Made by a program: the position numbers and the translations under genes
In this document: positions 1 to 8,206 of the stretch, piece after piece
Layout of the letters: every line of letters starts with the position of its first letter
Numbering within the stretch: position 1 is the first letter of the stretch
NCBI RefSeq assembly: GCF_001571325.1
Contig: NZ_BCTO01000040.1
Span: forward strand, 37,601 to 101,600
DNA length: 64,000 nucleotides
From: Delftia tsuruhatensis NBRC 16741
GTDB lineage: Bacteria > Pseudomonadota > Gammaproteobacteria > Burkholderiales > Burkholderiaceae_C
Direction: 5' to 3'
Notes under the pieces: generated by a model
Told to the model about the DNA's origin: nothing
The model's input: only the letters and a program-made list of their open reading frames with translations
Databases searched by the model: none

Positions 1-441
1 TCAGTGGCCAGATCGGCCAGCCTGCGGCTTGTATGATCGACAGCAAGTTGTTTTCCCCCCGCGTTTAACTGCAGCCGACGATTATGGCCCAGCCATGTGG
101 CCGGTCCAGGCGTCCCGGCTGCGCGATCGGCCTAAAACTGTGACCGGGCGCAGCATCCAGGCAACGGGCGGTGTCCCGGTTTCTGGCCTCGGGCTTGCTC
201 ATATAGCACAATTTTCTGTGGATAACTTTGTTATCAAGCTGCCTGCGCAGATGCGGCGGCGACGGCGAATGATCACTGTGACAAATGTGAATTCTTTGTT
301 TCAGTAAAAAATCTCTTATTAATCAAATGCTTGCGAGGTATTCTTGAGATTGCTTGTGCAAATCATCGCCAAAGTGCCTCTTCAAGGCTGCATCTGCCGG
401 CCTGTGGAGAATGTTGCACTGCATGCTGACCGGGAGCCCGC
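1..441. other. Unassigned 5' stretch upstream of xseA
   Basis: No gene can be supported here. The only long frame (29-307, plus) shows no recognisable family, no clear ribosome site and ordinary random-looking composition. The stretch from about 200 to 345 is clearly richer in A+T than its surroundings, as expected for a promoter region. It contains one perfect DnaA-box-like nonamer (217-225). It presumably holds the xseA promoter and perhaps that of a divergent gene left of the window. Confidence 0.5.
217..225 (-). promoter_or_regulatory. Isolated DnaA-box-like nonamer
   Basis: TGTGGATAA is the exact reverse complement of the consensus DnaA box TTATCCACA, and it sits in an AT-rich patch. 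Only one copy is visible, so this is not evidence of an origin. It could be a titration or regulatory site, or chance. Confidence 0.25.
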
Positions 442-1767
442 ATGAGCGGTGCATTTGGCGCAATGAATCCAGCAGCGGCGCCGCTGGTCTGGGAAGTCGG
501 CGCGCTGTGCCGCGCCGTGAGCGATGCCTTGCAGGCGCGCTTCAATCCGGTGGCGGTGCGCGGCGAGATCAGTGGCTTCTCGCGCGCGGCCAGCGGCCAT
601 TGCTACTTCAGCATCAAGGACGCCGGCGGGCAGATCCGCTGCGCCATGTTCCGGCGCGCGGCCCAGCTCATGGACTTTTCGCCGCGCGATGGCGAGCTGG
701 TCGAGTTGCGGGGCCGGCTGGGTGTCTACGAGCAGCGCGGTGATCTGCAACTGGTCGTCGAAAGCATGCAGCGTGCAGGCCAGGGCGCACTGTTCGAACA
801 GTTCCTGCGGCTGAAGGCGCAACTGGAGGCCGAAGGCCTCTTCGATGCGGCGCGCAAGCGCAGCCTGCCGCCGCTGCCGCGCGGCATTGGCGTGGTGACT
901 TCGCCGGGGGCTGCCGCGCTGCACGACGTGATCACCGCGCTGCGCCGCCGCGTGCCCCACATCCCCGTGGTGCTGGTGCCGGCCCTGGTGCAGGGCGCGC
1001 AGGCGCCGGCCTCGCTGATCGACGCGCTGCAAAGGCTTTATGGGCTGGCGCAGGAAGGCGCGGGATCGGTAGCCGGCGCGCCGCACATCGACACCATCTT
1101 GCTGGTGCGCGGCGGCGGCTCCATCGAAGACCTCTGGGCCTTCAATGACGAGCGCCTGGCCCGCACCATCGTGCAAAGCCCGGTGCCGCTGATCAGCGGC
1201 GTGGGGCACGAGACCGACTTCACCATTGCCGACTTCTGCGCCGACCTGCGCGCGCCCACGCCCACGGCGGCGGCAGAGTTGGTAAGCCAGCCGCGCGACG
1301 TCTGGTTGGGTGCGCTGCAGCTCATGCAGGGCCGGCTGGAGGACGGGGTGCAACGGCTGCTGGACCGCCAGCAGCAGCGCCTTGACCTGGCGTCGCAGCG
1401 CCTGGGCCGGCCCAGCGAACAGCTGGCGCGCAGCCGGCTGCAGCTCAGCCGCCAGGCGCAGCGCCTGCGCCATGCCATGCAGTTGAGGCTGCAGCGCATG
1501 GACCACGCGGGGCAGGGCCTGCAGGCGCAGCTGCCTGCGGGCATGCGCCGCGGCCTGGACAGGCGCGCGGACCACCTGGCGCGCATGGAGCTTCGCCTGC
1601 AACTGCTGGACCCGCGCCTGGTGCTGCAGCGCGGCTATGCCCTGCTCACCGATACCGAGGGCCATCCCGTGACCGAGGCGCGCCGTGCGCCACCGGGCAC
1701 GGCGCTGCAGGCGCAACTGGCGGACGGCAGCCTGGACCTGGTGGTGACGCAGCCGCGCCTGCTCTGA
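442..1767 (+). CDS. xseA: Exodeoxyribonuclease VII large subunit
   Basis: This is the catalytic large subunit of exonuclease VII, which with XseB degrades single-stranded DNA to short oligonucleotides in mismatch repair and damage tolerance. The 441-residue product has the family plan. An N-terminal OB fold (about residues 15-115, with the GEISGFSRAASGHCYFSIKD stretch) is followed by the conserved catalytic core (about 135-330, including GIGVVTSP, RGGGSIEDLWAFNDE and GVGHETDFTIADFCADLRAPTP). A long Gln/Arg/Leu-rich coiled-coil region precedes a short C-terminal segment. Length is normal. The ATG at 442 is preceded by GGGAG. No xseB lies next to it; sodB follows after a 318-base gap. Confidence 0.97.
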   Translation: MSGAFGAMNPAAAPLVWEVGALCRAVSDALQARFNPVAVRGEISGFSRAASGHCYFSIKDAGGQIRCAMFRRAAQLMDFSPRDGELVELRGRLGVYEQRGDLQLVVESMQRAGQGALFEQFLRLKAQLEAEGLFDAARKRSLPPLPRGIGVVTSPGAAALHDVITALRRRVPHIPVVLVPALVQGAQAPASLIDALQRLYGLAQEGAGSVAGAPHIDTILLVRGGGSIEDLWAFNDERLARTIVQSPVPLISGVGHETDFTIADFCADLRAPTPTAAAELVSQPRDVWLGALQLMQGRLEDGVQRLLDRQQQRLDLASQRLGRPSEQLARSRLQLSRQAQRLRHAMQLRLQRMDHAGQGLQAQLPAGMRRGLDRRADHLARMELRLQLLDPRLVLQRGYALLTDTEGHPVTEARRAPPGTALQAQLADGSLDLVVTQPRLL

Positions 1768-2085
1768 ACTGCGGCCCGCTGTGTGCAGCGTTCGGCGTGC
1801 AGGGAGTGGCGGGCGGCAGGCGGTATCCGTGTAGGCCGATTGGCCGGATTGCGGTCAATTCACATCCACCCTCGCGGCAGCGGGCCAAGATGGCCGATTT
1901 GGAGCGCGCTTTCGCCGCAGGGTCACGAACTTGTTCCTACAATGCCCGTTCGGGTGCGTGAGGGCCAGGGCTCGCAGCAATGCGCGCAATGCAGGCCCCG
2001 CGCGACGGTCACGGCAGGCGCTGCAGGCGCTCTGCGCAACAGGTGCTGGCCCGTCCTAAAAGATTTCAACCACGAAGGAAACACC
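1768..2085. other. xseA-sodB intergenic region
   Basis: These 318 bases contain no gene I can support. They presumably hold the sodB promoter and leader. The sodB ribosome site GAAGGA lies at 2074-2079. An open frame that extends sodB upstream through this region lacks a ribosome site and is not part of the SOD family. Confidence 0.6.
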
Positions 2086-2667
2086 ATGGAACATACCTTG
2101 CCCCCTCTGCCCTATGCGATTGACGCGCTGGCGCCCCACTACAGCCAGGAAACGCTGGAGTACCACCATGGCAAGCACCACAACGCCTATGTGGTGAACC
2201 TGAACAATCTGCAAAAGGGCACCGAATTCGAAAGCATGACCCTGGAAGAGATCGTCAAGAAGTCTTCCGGCGGCATCTACAACAACGCAGCCCAGATCTG
2301 GAACCACACCTTCTTCTGGAACTGCATGGCCCCCAACGGTGGCGGCGAGCCCACCGGCGCCCTGGCTGACGCCATCAACAAGAAGTGGGGCAGCTATGCC
2401 GCCTTCAAGGAAGCCTTCGTGAAGTCGGCCGTGGGCAACTTCGGCTCCGGCTGGACCTGGCTGGTGAAGAAGGCCGATGGCTCGGTGGACATCGTCAACA
2501 CCGGCGCCGCCGGCACGCCCCTGACCACGCAAGACAAGGCCCTGCTGACCGTGGACGTCTGGGAACACGCCTACTACATCGACTACCGCAACCTGCGTCC
2601 CAAGTTCGTCGAGACCTTCCTCGACAAGCTGGTGAACTGGAAGTTTGCCGAGCAGAACTTCGCCTGA
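2086..2667 (+). CDS. sodB: Superoxide dismutase, iron type
   Basis: The enzyme converts superoxide to oxygen and hydrogen peroxide in the cytoplasm. The 193-residue product has the standard Fe/Mn-SOD fold. Metal ligands fall in the expected places: the His in the N-terminal [10 protein letters not shown] segment, the His of NHTFFWNCM, and the Asp and His of [14 protein letters not shown]. The F-F-W-N-C-M and FGSGWTWL segments favour the iron type, though metal choice cannot be proved by eye. The ATG at 2086 was chosen because GAAGGA sits 6 bases upstream and the family begins with the [19 protein letters not shown] N-terminus. A strong hairpin terminator follows. Confidence 0.96.
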   Translation: MEHTLPPLPYAIDALAPHYSQETLEYHHGKHHNAYVVNLNNLQKGTEFESMTLEEIVKKSSGGIYNNAAQIWNHTFFWNCMAPNGGGEPTGALADAINKKWGSYAAFKEAFVKSAVGNFGSGWTWLVKKADGSVDIVNTGAAGTPLTTQDKALLTVDVWEHAYYIDYRNLRPKFVETFLDKLVNWKFAEQNFA

Positions 2668-2713
2668 TCGAAGCACCTGCCAGCAATGTGCACGCGCAAC
2701 GTGCACGCAGCGC

Positions 2714-2741
2714 CCAAAAAGCCCCGAAAGGGGCTTTTTGG
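2714..2741. terminator. Bidirectional rho-independent terminator
   Basis: CCAAAAAGCCCC (2714-2725), loop GAAA, GGGGCTTTTTGG (2730-2741) form a perfect 12-bp stem. The A tract on one arm and the T tract on the other let it end sodB (plus) and the convergent MFS gene (minus). Confidence 0.85.
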
Positions 2742-2770
2742 CTTTCTGGCTGAGGCCGGGGTGCCGCCGT

Positions 2771-4315
2771 TCAGCGGCGCTGACCGCGCAGCCGCCACCC
2801 CGTCCACAGCGCCGTGCACACCAGCAGCAGCGTGGCGCCGGCGATCACGGCGCTGAAACCCTGGCCGAAGGCCGTGCGTGCCAGTTCGGTCAACTGGTGC
2901 GCGGCCTGAGGCCTCAGCTGTTCGGCGGCCAGCAGGGCTTCGTCCAGGCTGTCGCGCACGGAATCGGGCAGGGCCAGGCCCAGCCCCTCAGGCAGGCGCA
3001 AAGAGCCTGCGTACACGGCCGACAGCAGGCTGCCCATCAGCGTCACGCCCAGGGCGCCGCCCAGCTCGTATGACACCTCCTCGACCGAAGCCGCCATGCC
3101 TGCACGGTCTGCGGGAGCGCTTTGCATGATGGTGCTCGACGCCGTGGTCATGGCCGCGCCTATGCCCAGGCCCAGCAGGGCCAGCGCCCCCGCCTGCGGC
3201 CACCAGCCCATGTCATGGACCAGCAGGTAGCCGCCCATGCCCAGGCCCGACAGCAACAGGGAGGCCGGCAGCATGCGGGCCCCACCCAGTCGCGGCAGCC
3301 AGTGGCCTGCGACGGGGCCGGCCACAAAGGCGGCCAGCGGCAGCGGCAGCACGGCCAGGCCCGCCTGCAGCGGAGACAGGCCCTGCACCAACTGCAGGCG
3401 CTGGCTGAAGACCAGTTCCATGCCGATCAGCGCTGCCGCAGCCACCAGGGCCGAGGCCACGGCCGTGGCAAAGGCCGGGTTGCGGAACAGGGCGAAGTCC
3501 AGCAGCGGGTCGCTGCTGCGCCGCTGGCGCCGCACGAACAGGGCAAGAAAGCCCAGGCCCAGCACCAGGGTCACGGCGGCCAGGACCCAGTCGGGCGATT
3601 GCTTGCCAGCCTCCTTGATCGCGTAGGTGCTTGCCACCAGGCCTGCCATGACCTGCAGCGAGCCCACAAAGTCCCAGGGCCGCTGCGAGGTGGCGCCGCC
3701 TGCGGGAATCAGCCACCAGGCCAGGGGCAGGGCCAGCAGCACGATGGGCACGTTGATCAGGAACACCGAGCCCCACCAGAAATACTCCAGCAGCAGCCCG
3801 CCCACCACGGGACCGAAGGCCGCACCGCCCGATGCCACCGAGGCCCAGATGCCGATGGCCAGCGCGCGCTCGCGCTCATCGGCAAAGCTCAGGCGGATCA
3901 GGGACAGCGTGGCCGGCATCATCATGGCCGCGCCCACGCCCAGCAGCGCGCGCGCCGCAATCAGCAGGGCGGGCGAGGGCGCAAAGGCCGCGCACAGCGA
4001 TGCCAGGCCGAACACGCACAGCCCGGCCATGAACAGCCGCTTGTGGCCGAGCCTGTCGCCCAGCGTGCCCATGCCCAGCAGCAGGCCGGAAACCACCAGG
4101 GCATAGATATTGACGATCCACAGCTTGGCGGAGGCCGTGGCCGCCAGGTCATGCGTGAGGCGCGGCAGTGCCGTGTAGAGCACCGTCATGTCGATGACGA
4201 TGAGCAGCAGCGCCACCGAGACGATGGCCAGCACCAGCCAGCGGCGCGGGTCGGCCGCCAGAGATTTGGAGGGATGCCCCGCAGCGGGGACCCGGGTTTG
4301 CGTCGTGAACGCCAT
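2771..4315 (-). CDS. MFS drug transporter, DHA2 (EmrB/QacA/SmvA-like) family
   Basis: A 514-residue inner-membrane proton antiporter with about 14 hydrophobic segments, the size typical of the QacA/SmvA branch of the major facilitator family. The TM1 motif with an acidic residue (VIDMTVLYTALPRL), the loop motif LGDRLGHKRLF after TM2, and RALLGVGAAMMMPATLSLIR (antiporter motif C) are visible. Substrates are likely cationic drugs or dyes, but this is inferred only from the family. The ATG at 4315 begins MAFTTQ; an upstream in-frame ATG at 4384 would add 23 polar residues that look non-coding. It is divergent from a LysR gene across a gap with inverted repeats, so regulation by that LysR protein is likely. 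Confidence 0.88.
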   Translation of the reverse strand: MAFTTQTRVPAAGHPSKSLAADPRRWLVLAIVSVALLLIVIDMTVLYTALPRLTHDLAATASAKLWIVNIYALVVSGLLLGMGTLGDRLGHKRLFMAGLCVFGLASLCAAFAPSPALLIAARALLGVGAAMMMPATLSLIRLSFADERERALAIGIWASVASGGAAFGPVVGGLLLEYFWWGSVFLINVPIVLLALPLAWWLIPAGGATSQRPWDFVGSLQVMAGLVASTYAIKEAGKQSPDWVLAAVTLVLGLGFLALFVRRQRRSSDPLLDFALFRNPAFATAVASALVAAAALIGMELVFSQRLQLVQGLSPLQAGLAVLPLPLAAFVAGPVAGHWLPRLGGARMLPASLLLSGLGMGGYLLVHDMGWWPQAGALALLGLGIGAAMTTASSTIMQSAPADRAGMAASVEEVSYELGGALGVTLMGSLLSAVYAGSLRLPEGLGLALPDSVRDSLDEALLAAEQLRPQAAHQLTELARTAFGQGFSAVIAGATLLLVCTALWTGWRLRGQRR

Positions 4316-4377
4316 AAAGCACCTGTTTGCCCCTGGCCTTGTGGGCCGGAGCTTCCTTTGGATGAAAGCCGCAGTTT

Positions 4378-4428
4378 CCATCAATAAAATGCTTTATCAA
4401 AGTTTGATTCAATCCATAAAATTGATGG
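4378..4428. promoter_or_regulatory. Nested inverted repeats, candidate LysR operator
   Basis: CCATCAAT (4378-4385) and its reverse complement ATTGATGG (4421-4428) flank a central ATCAAAGTTTGAT palindrome (4396-4408). The two dyads are concentric to within one base. They lie between the divergent MFS and LysR genes, and the right arm abuts the LysR start codon. This fits a LysR autoregulatory and activation site. Confidence 0.6.
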
Positions 4429-5310
4429 ATGGAATGGACACTGGACAGACTGAGGCATTTCGTGGCGGTGGCCGAGGCCGGCACCATGACCGAGGCTGCG
4501 CGCCGCCTGGGCCGTGCGCAATCGGCCGTGAGCACGGCCATCGGCCTGCTGGAGGCCGATCTGGGGCTGGAGCTGTTCGACCGTGTGGGACGCCATGTGC
4601 GGCTCACGGCCGCAGGCGAGGTCATGCTGCTGGAGGCCCGGTCCCTGCTGCACCAGGCCCAGGCCATGGACCACCGCGCACGCGCCCTGGCCGCAGGCGG
4701 GCAGGCGCGCCTGGCCGTTGCGCTGGACGAGGCATTGCCCTATGTGCCGCTGGCCCAGCTGTTCAAGGAGCTGGCGGCACGCTTTCCGGCCATGGAGCTG
4801 ACCGTGCTGAACGGCACGGCCTCCGAAGTGGCCGAGCATGTGGCGGCGCAGCGTGCCCAGGTCGCCTTCCAGTTCGACCGAGCGCCTGCGCCGGCCACCT
4901 GTGCCCAGCGCCATATCGGCAGCGTGCCGCAGACCATTTGCGTGGCCAAGGGCCATGTGCTCGATGGCGCAGAGCCCTTGACGCGCAGGCAGCTGGCCGC
5001 GCACCGCCAGTTGCTGATGCACATCGAAGGCGTGGAGGACACCGTGCTCAGTCCCGCCGTCTGGCGCTCCAACAGCTTCTATGTGATTGCCGACATGGTG
5101 GCCGACGGCCTGGGCTGGGCCATCCTGCCGGTCAATATTGCCGAGTTCGGCGATCTGCGCCCGCATCTGCGGCAACGCGCCTGCGAGGGGCTGGCGCTGC
5201 CGCCGCTGACCGTGCGCATGCTCTGGCTGGAAGGGCTGGCGCCCGGGGTCGAAGCGCTGTGGATGCGCCAGCGCCTGGCCGAGCTGCTGGCCTTGATGGC
5301 CACGGCCTGA
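4429..5310 (+). CDS. LysR family transcriptional regulator
   Basis: 293 residues with an N-terminal winged helix-turn-helix (about 3-62: LDRLRHFVAVAEAGTMTEAARRLGRAQSAVSTAI) and a C-terminal periplasmic-binding-like effector domain (about 88-290). Length is typical. It is divergent from the MFS pump at 2771-4315 and most likely controls it. The start ATG at 4429 overlaps the end of a nested inverted repeat, consistent with autorepression. The effector is unknown. Confidence 0.9.
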   Translation: MEWTLDRLRHFVAVAEAGTMTEAARRLGRAQSAVSTAIGLLEADLGLELFDRVGRHVRLTAAGEVMLLEARSLLHQAQAMDHRARALAAGGQARLAVALDEALPYVPLAQLFKELAARFPAMELTVLNGTASEVAEHVAAQRAQVAFQFDRAPAPATCAQRHIGSVPQTICVAKGHVLDGAEPLTRRQLAAHRQLLMHIEGVEDTVLSPAVWRSNSFYVIADMVADGLGWAILPVNIAEFGDLRPHLRQRACEGLALPPLTVRMLWLEGLAPGVEALWMRQRLAELLALMATA

Positions 5311-5344
5311 GCGGTCTGGGCTGGCGCGGGCGTTGGGGCCGTGT

Positions 5345-6565
5345 TCAGGTGCAGGCAGCGGCTGCGTCTTCGGCAGGCGGGCTCTCTTTCGTTCGTGCCT
5401 GGCGTGCGGCCAGCACGCCCAGGGCCCACATGACAGCACCGGCCAGCAGCGCCACCACGAAGGAGATGCGCGCGCCCCACAGGTCGGTGGCCCAGCCGGC
5501 GGCGGCCGCGCCCAGGGCCACGCCCATGGCAATGCCGGTCAGCAGCCAGGTCATGCCCTCCGTCAGGCGCTGGGGCGGCACCTGCTGCTCCACCAGGCCC
5601 ATGGCCACGGTGATGGTCGGGCCGAAGGTAATGCCGGCCAGCAGCACGGCCAGGGTCAGCGTGAACACATTGGTGGCCAGCAGCAGGGGCACGGCCGTGA
5701 TGCAGACCGAGGCGCCCACCCAGGCGATCTGGCGGTGCAGCGGCGCCTTCAGGCGCAGCGTGCCGAACACCAGTCCCATCACGCAGGAGCCCAGCGCATA
5801 GAACGACAGCACGATGCTGGCCGCCGCCGGCTGGCCCTGCTGCGTGGCAAAGGCCACGCTGGCCACGTCGATGGTGCCCACGATGATGCCCTGGGCCAGC
5901 ATGAACAGCGCCAGCGTGCGTACCACGGGATGGCGGGCCAGCGACTGCTGGCGCGTGCGCCGCTGCGATGTGTCCACGGGTGGCTCTGTACGGCGCTGGG
6001 CCACGAACAGCGCCACGCCCACCAGCAGCAGCAAGGAGGCGGCCAGCGGCCCGGCCTCGGGGAACAGCACCATGCTCAGGCCGACCGACAGGGGCGGGCC
6101 GACGATGAAGCAGACATCGTCCAGCACGGCCTCCAGCGCATAGGCCGTCTGCAGTTGTGGCGTGCCGCGCAGCAGCACGGTCCAGCGCGCACGCACCATG
6201 GCCGGCATGCTGGGCAGGGCACCCACCAGCGCTGCCAGCACCAGCAGCAGCCACTCCGGTCCCTGCCAATGCGCGCAGGCCAGCAGCGCAAACATGGCGG
6301 CAGCACTCACGGCCGCTGCCCAGGGCAGGACCTTGCGCTGGCCATGGCGGTCCACCAGGGCCGAGATGCGGGGCGCCAGCACCGCGATGGACAGCGCAAA
6401 GCAGGCGGCGACCGCGCCGGCCAGCGTGTAGGCGCCGCGCTGCTGGGACAGCATGGTGATCAGGCCGATACCCGTCATGGAAAGGGGCAGGCGGGCCAGG
6501 AGACCGGCCAGCACAAAGGCGGCCGTGCCGGGCCGGGAGAACAGCTGGCGGTAGGCGTGGAACAT
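5345..6565 (-). CDS. MFS transporter, 12-TM
   Basis: A 406-residue membrane protein with about 12 hydrophobic segments and an MFS loop motif (ALVDRHGQRKVLP) after TM2. The substrate is unknown; an exporter role fits the TetR partner. The ATG at 6565 (MFHAYRQLFSRPGTAAF) has a GAGG ribosome site and starts right before the first TM segment. The longer in-frame start at 6724 would run through the TetR operators and into tetR itself, so it was rejected. The 109-base gap to the divergent tetR carries two matching 15-bp palindromes. Confidence 0.87.
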   Translation of the reverse strand: MFHAYRQLFSRPGTAAFVLAGLLARLPLSMTGIGLITMLSQQRGAYTLAGAVAACFALSIAVLAPRISALVDRHGQRKVLPWAAAVSAAAMFALLACAHWQGPEWLLLVLAALVGALPSMPAMVRARWTVLLRGTPQLQTAYALEAVLDDVCFIVGPPLSVGLSMVLFPEAGPLAASLLLLVGVALFVAQRRTEPPVDTSQRRTRQQSLARHPVVRTLALFMLAQGIIVGTIDVASVAFATQQGQPAAASIVLSFYALGSCVMGLVFGTLRLKAPLHRQIAWVGASVCITAVPLLLATNVFTLTLAVLLAGITFGPTITVAMGLVEQQVPPQRLTEGMTWLLTGIAMGVALGAAAAGWATDLWGARISFVVALLAGAVMWALGVLAARQARTKESPPAEDAAAACT

Positions 6566-6600
6566 GGAAACCTCGGAAGACGGACAGGCCGCTGCAATCA

Positions 6601-6615
6601 CATACGCGGCGTATG
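6601..6615. promoter_or_regulatory. TetR operator candidate O1 (mfs-proximal)
   Basis: CATACGCGGCGTATG is a palindrome with a single central base. Its outer half-sites CATAC/GTATG match those of the second palindrome at 6658-6672. It lies 36 bases upstream of the MFS start codon. Confidence 0.75.
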
Positions 6616-6657
6616 TCAGCGATTCTACGGGTTGCCCATGACGCGCCGTATCATTGG

Positions 6658-6672
6658 CATACGTTTTGTATG
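6658..6672. promoter_or_regulatory. TetR operator candidate O2 (tetR-proximal)
   Basis: CATACGTTTTGTATG shares the CATAC-N5-GTATG pattern with O1. It ends 15 bases before the preferred tetR start codon (6688), so binding here should block tetR transcription or initiation. Confidence 0.75.
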
Positions 6673-6687
6673 TGAATGGAGTGCGCC

Positions 6688-7284
6688 ATGCGCAAAAGCC
6701 GGGCCAGCATGATCGAGGAGACACGCGCCAAGCTCATCGAGGCTGCGCGCGAGGCCTTTGGCAGCCAGGGCTATGCCCAGGCCTCCATGGACGAACTGAC
6801 GGCCAAGGCCGGCCTGACGCGCGGCGCGCTGTACCACCATTTCGGCGGCAAGCCGGGCCTGCTGGCCGCCGTGGTGGCGCAGATGGATGCCGAGATGGAC
6901 GCACGCCTTGAGCAGGTGCTGGCCGACCATGCAGATCCCTGGGAGGGGTTCCTGGCCTACTGCCGTGCCTACCTGGCCATGGCGCAGGAGGGCGAGATAC
7001 GCCGCATCGTGCTGCAGGATGCGCGCGCCGTGCTGACGGGCACGGACCAGGGCGAGCAGCACCGTGCCTGCATCGCCTTCGTGGCCGGCTACCTGGAGCA
7101 GCTCATGGAGCGCGGCGTGATCGTGCGTGCCAATCCGCTGGCCATGTCGCGCCTGCTCAATGGCTGCCTGGTGGAGTCGGCATTCTGGATTGCCGAGGAA
7201 GGGGCGCCCCCCGAACGCCTGCAGCAGGCGCTGCAGGCGCTGGAGCTGACGCTCAAGGGGTGGAAGGCGCCTGCGAGGGGCTGA
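6688..7284 (+). CDS. TetR family transcriptional repressor
   Basis: About 198 residues. The N-terminal TetR helix-turn-helix is clear (TRAKLIEAAREAFGSQGYAQASMDELTAKAGLTRGALYHHFGGKPGLL), followed by an alpha-helical ligand-binding domain. The start at 6688 is preferred over an in-frame ATG at 6676 because GGAG at 6678-6681 is spaced 6 bases from it, while nothing resembling a ribosome site precedes 6676. It is divergent from the MFS gene at 5345-6565, and the two CATAC-N5-GTATG palindromes between them imply a standard repressor/pump pair. The inducer is unknown. Confidence 0.92.
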   Translation: MRKSRASMIEETRAKLIEAAREAFGSQGYAQASMDELTAKAGLTRGALYHHFGGKPGLLAAVVAQMDAEMDARLEQVLADHADPWEGFLAYCRAYLAMAQEGEIRRIVLQDARAVLTGTDQGEQHRACIAFVAGYLEQLMERGVIVRANPLAMSRLLNGCLVESAFWIAEEGAPPERLQQALQALELTLKGWKAPARG

Positions 7285-7301
7285 GCGCCCTCGCTCGTGC
7301 T

Positions 7302-8162
7302 TCACTCGTACTTCTTTTCCAGCGCATCCCAGAACGGCTTGTTGACCAGGCGCTGGCGCTCGGCAAAGGGGGCGACCACGGCGGGGTTCTCGTCCACCCT
7401 GCGCTCGTTGCGCAGTTGGCCCAGCGCCTTTTGCATGCCGGCCACGGCGCCTTGCAGCGCGGCATTGGCATACAGCACCAGGCCATAGCCCAGGTCTGCC
7501 AGCTCGCCCGCGTCGGTGATGGGCGTCTTGCCTCCGATCACCATGTTCATCAGCTGCGGCGTGGACAGGCGCCGGGGCAGGGCGCGGATTTCTTCGGCCT
7601 GGGTCACGGCCTCCACGAAGAGGATGTCGGCTCCCGCCTCGGCAAAGCGCTGGGCGCGCTCGACGGCAGCCTCGAAGCCCTGCGTGGCGCAGGCATCGGT
7701 GCGCGCCATGATCAGCGTGCCCTGGTCGCGGCGCGCGTCCACGGCGGCCTTGATCTTGCCCAGCATTTCCTCGGTGGAAATCACTTCCTTGCCATTGAAA
7801 TGGCCGCAGCGCTTGGGGCTGATCTGGTCCTCGATCTGGATGCAGTCGGCGCCCGCGCGCTCCAGCGTGCGCACCGCATGGTAGGTGTTGAGCGCGTTGC
7901 CGAAGCCGGTGTCGGCATCGACGATCAGCGGCAGATCCACGGCGTCGCGGATGCGGGCCGTGTGGTCGGCGATGTCGGTCAGGCCCATGAAGGCCTGGTC
8001 GGGCAGGCCGAACCACATGTTGGTCACGCCGGCGCCGGTCACATAGATGGCCTCGAAGCCGAGATCGGCCACGACGCGCGCGGACAGTGCGTTGAATGCG
8101 CCGGGCACGAGCACGCCGCGGCGCGCTTCGGCCAGGGCCTTGAGTTGTTGCTTGGTGTTCAT
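7302..8162 (-). CDS. Isocitrate lyase / PEP mutase family lyase
   Basis: A 286-residue TIM-barrel enzyme of the ICL/PEP-mutase superfamily, which cleaves or forms C-C (or P-C) bonds next to a carboxylate using Mg2+. Visible are the N-terminal PGAFNALSARVVADLGFEAIYVTGAG segment, a DADTGFGN metal-site motif, EDQ and, importantly, PKRCGH. The K-R/K-C-G-H motif marks the lyase branch (2-methylisocitrate or 2,3-dimethylmalate lyase) rather than PEP mutase or oxaloacetate decarboxylase. It is the last gene of an operon after two Bug receptors. A methylcitrate synthase and dehydratase are absent, so the true substrate is unclear. The start at 8162 (MNTKQQLKAL) excludes a run-on upstream frame. Confidence 0.82.
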   Translation of the reverse strand: MNTKQQLKALAEARRGVLVPGAFNALSARVVADLGFEAIYVTGAGVTNMWFGLPDQAFMGLTDIADHTARIRDAVDLPLIVDADTGFGNALNTYHAVRTLERAGADCIQIEDQISPKRCGHFNGKEVISTEEMLGKIKAAVDARRDQGTLIMARTDACATQGFEAAVERAQRFAEAGADILFVEAVTQAEEIRALPRRLSTPQLMNMVIGGKTPITDAGELADLGYGLVLYANAALQGAVAGMQKALGQLRNERRVDENPAVVAPFAERQRLVNKPFWDALEKKYE

Positions 8163-8206
8163 GGAGGGTTCTGTTGGATGAGGAAAAGCGATGCGCGGGC
8201 TGGCGC

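Noticed and set aside
217..225. Possible replication origin because of the DnaA-box match.
   Set aside because: Only one box is present and no dnaA, dnaN, gidA or parAB gene is nearby.
29..307. 92-codon plus-strand frame upstream of xseA.
   Set aside because: No ribosome site, no recognisable domain, and it crosses an AT-rich promoter-like region.
382..1716. Long antisense open frame opposite xseA (444 codons).
   Set aside because: It has no family pattern, is rich in Arg/Gln/His/Ala as expected for the reverse of GC-rich coding DNA, and overlaps a well-conserved gene entirely.
5345..6724. Longer form of the 12-TM MFS protein starting at 6724.
   Set aside because: The extra 53 residues run through both TetR palindromes and into tetR coding sequence and are not membrane-protein-like.
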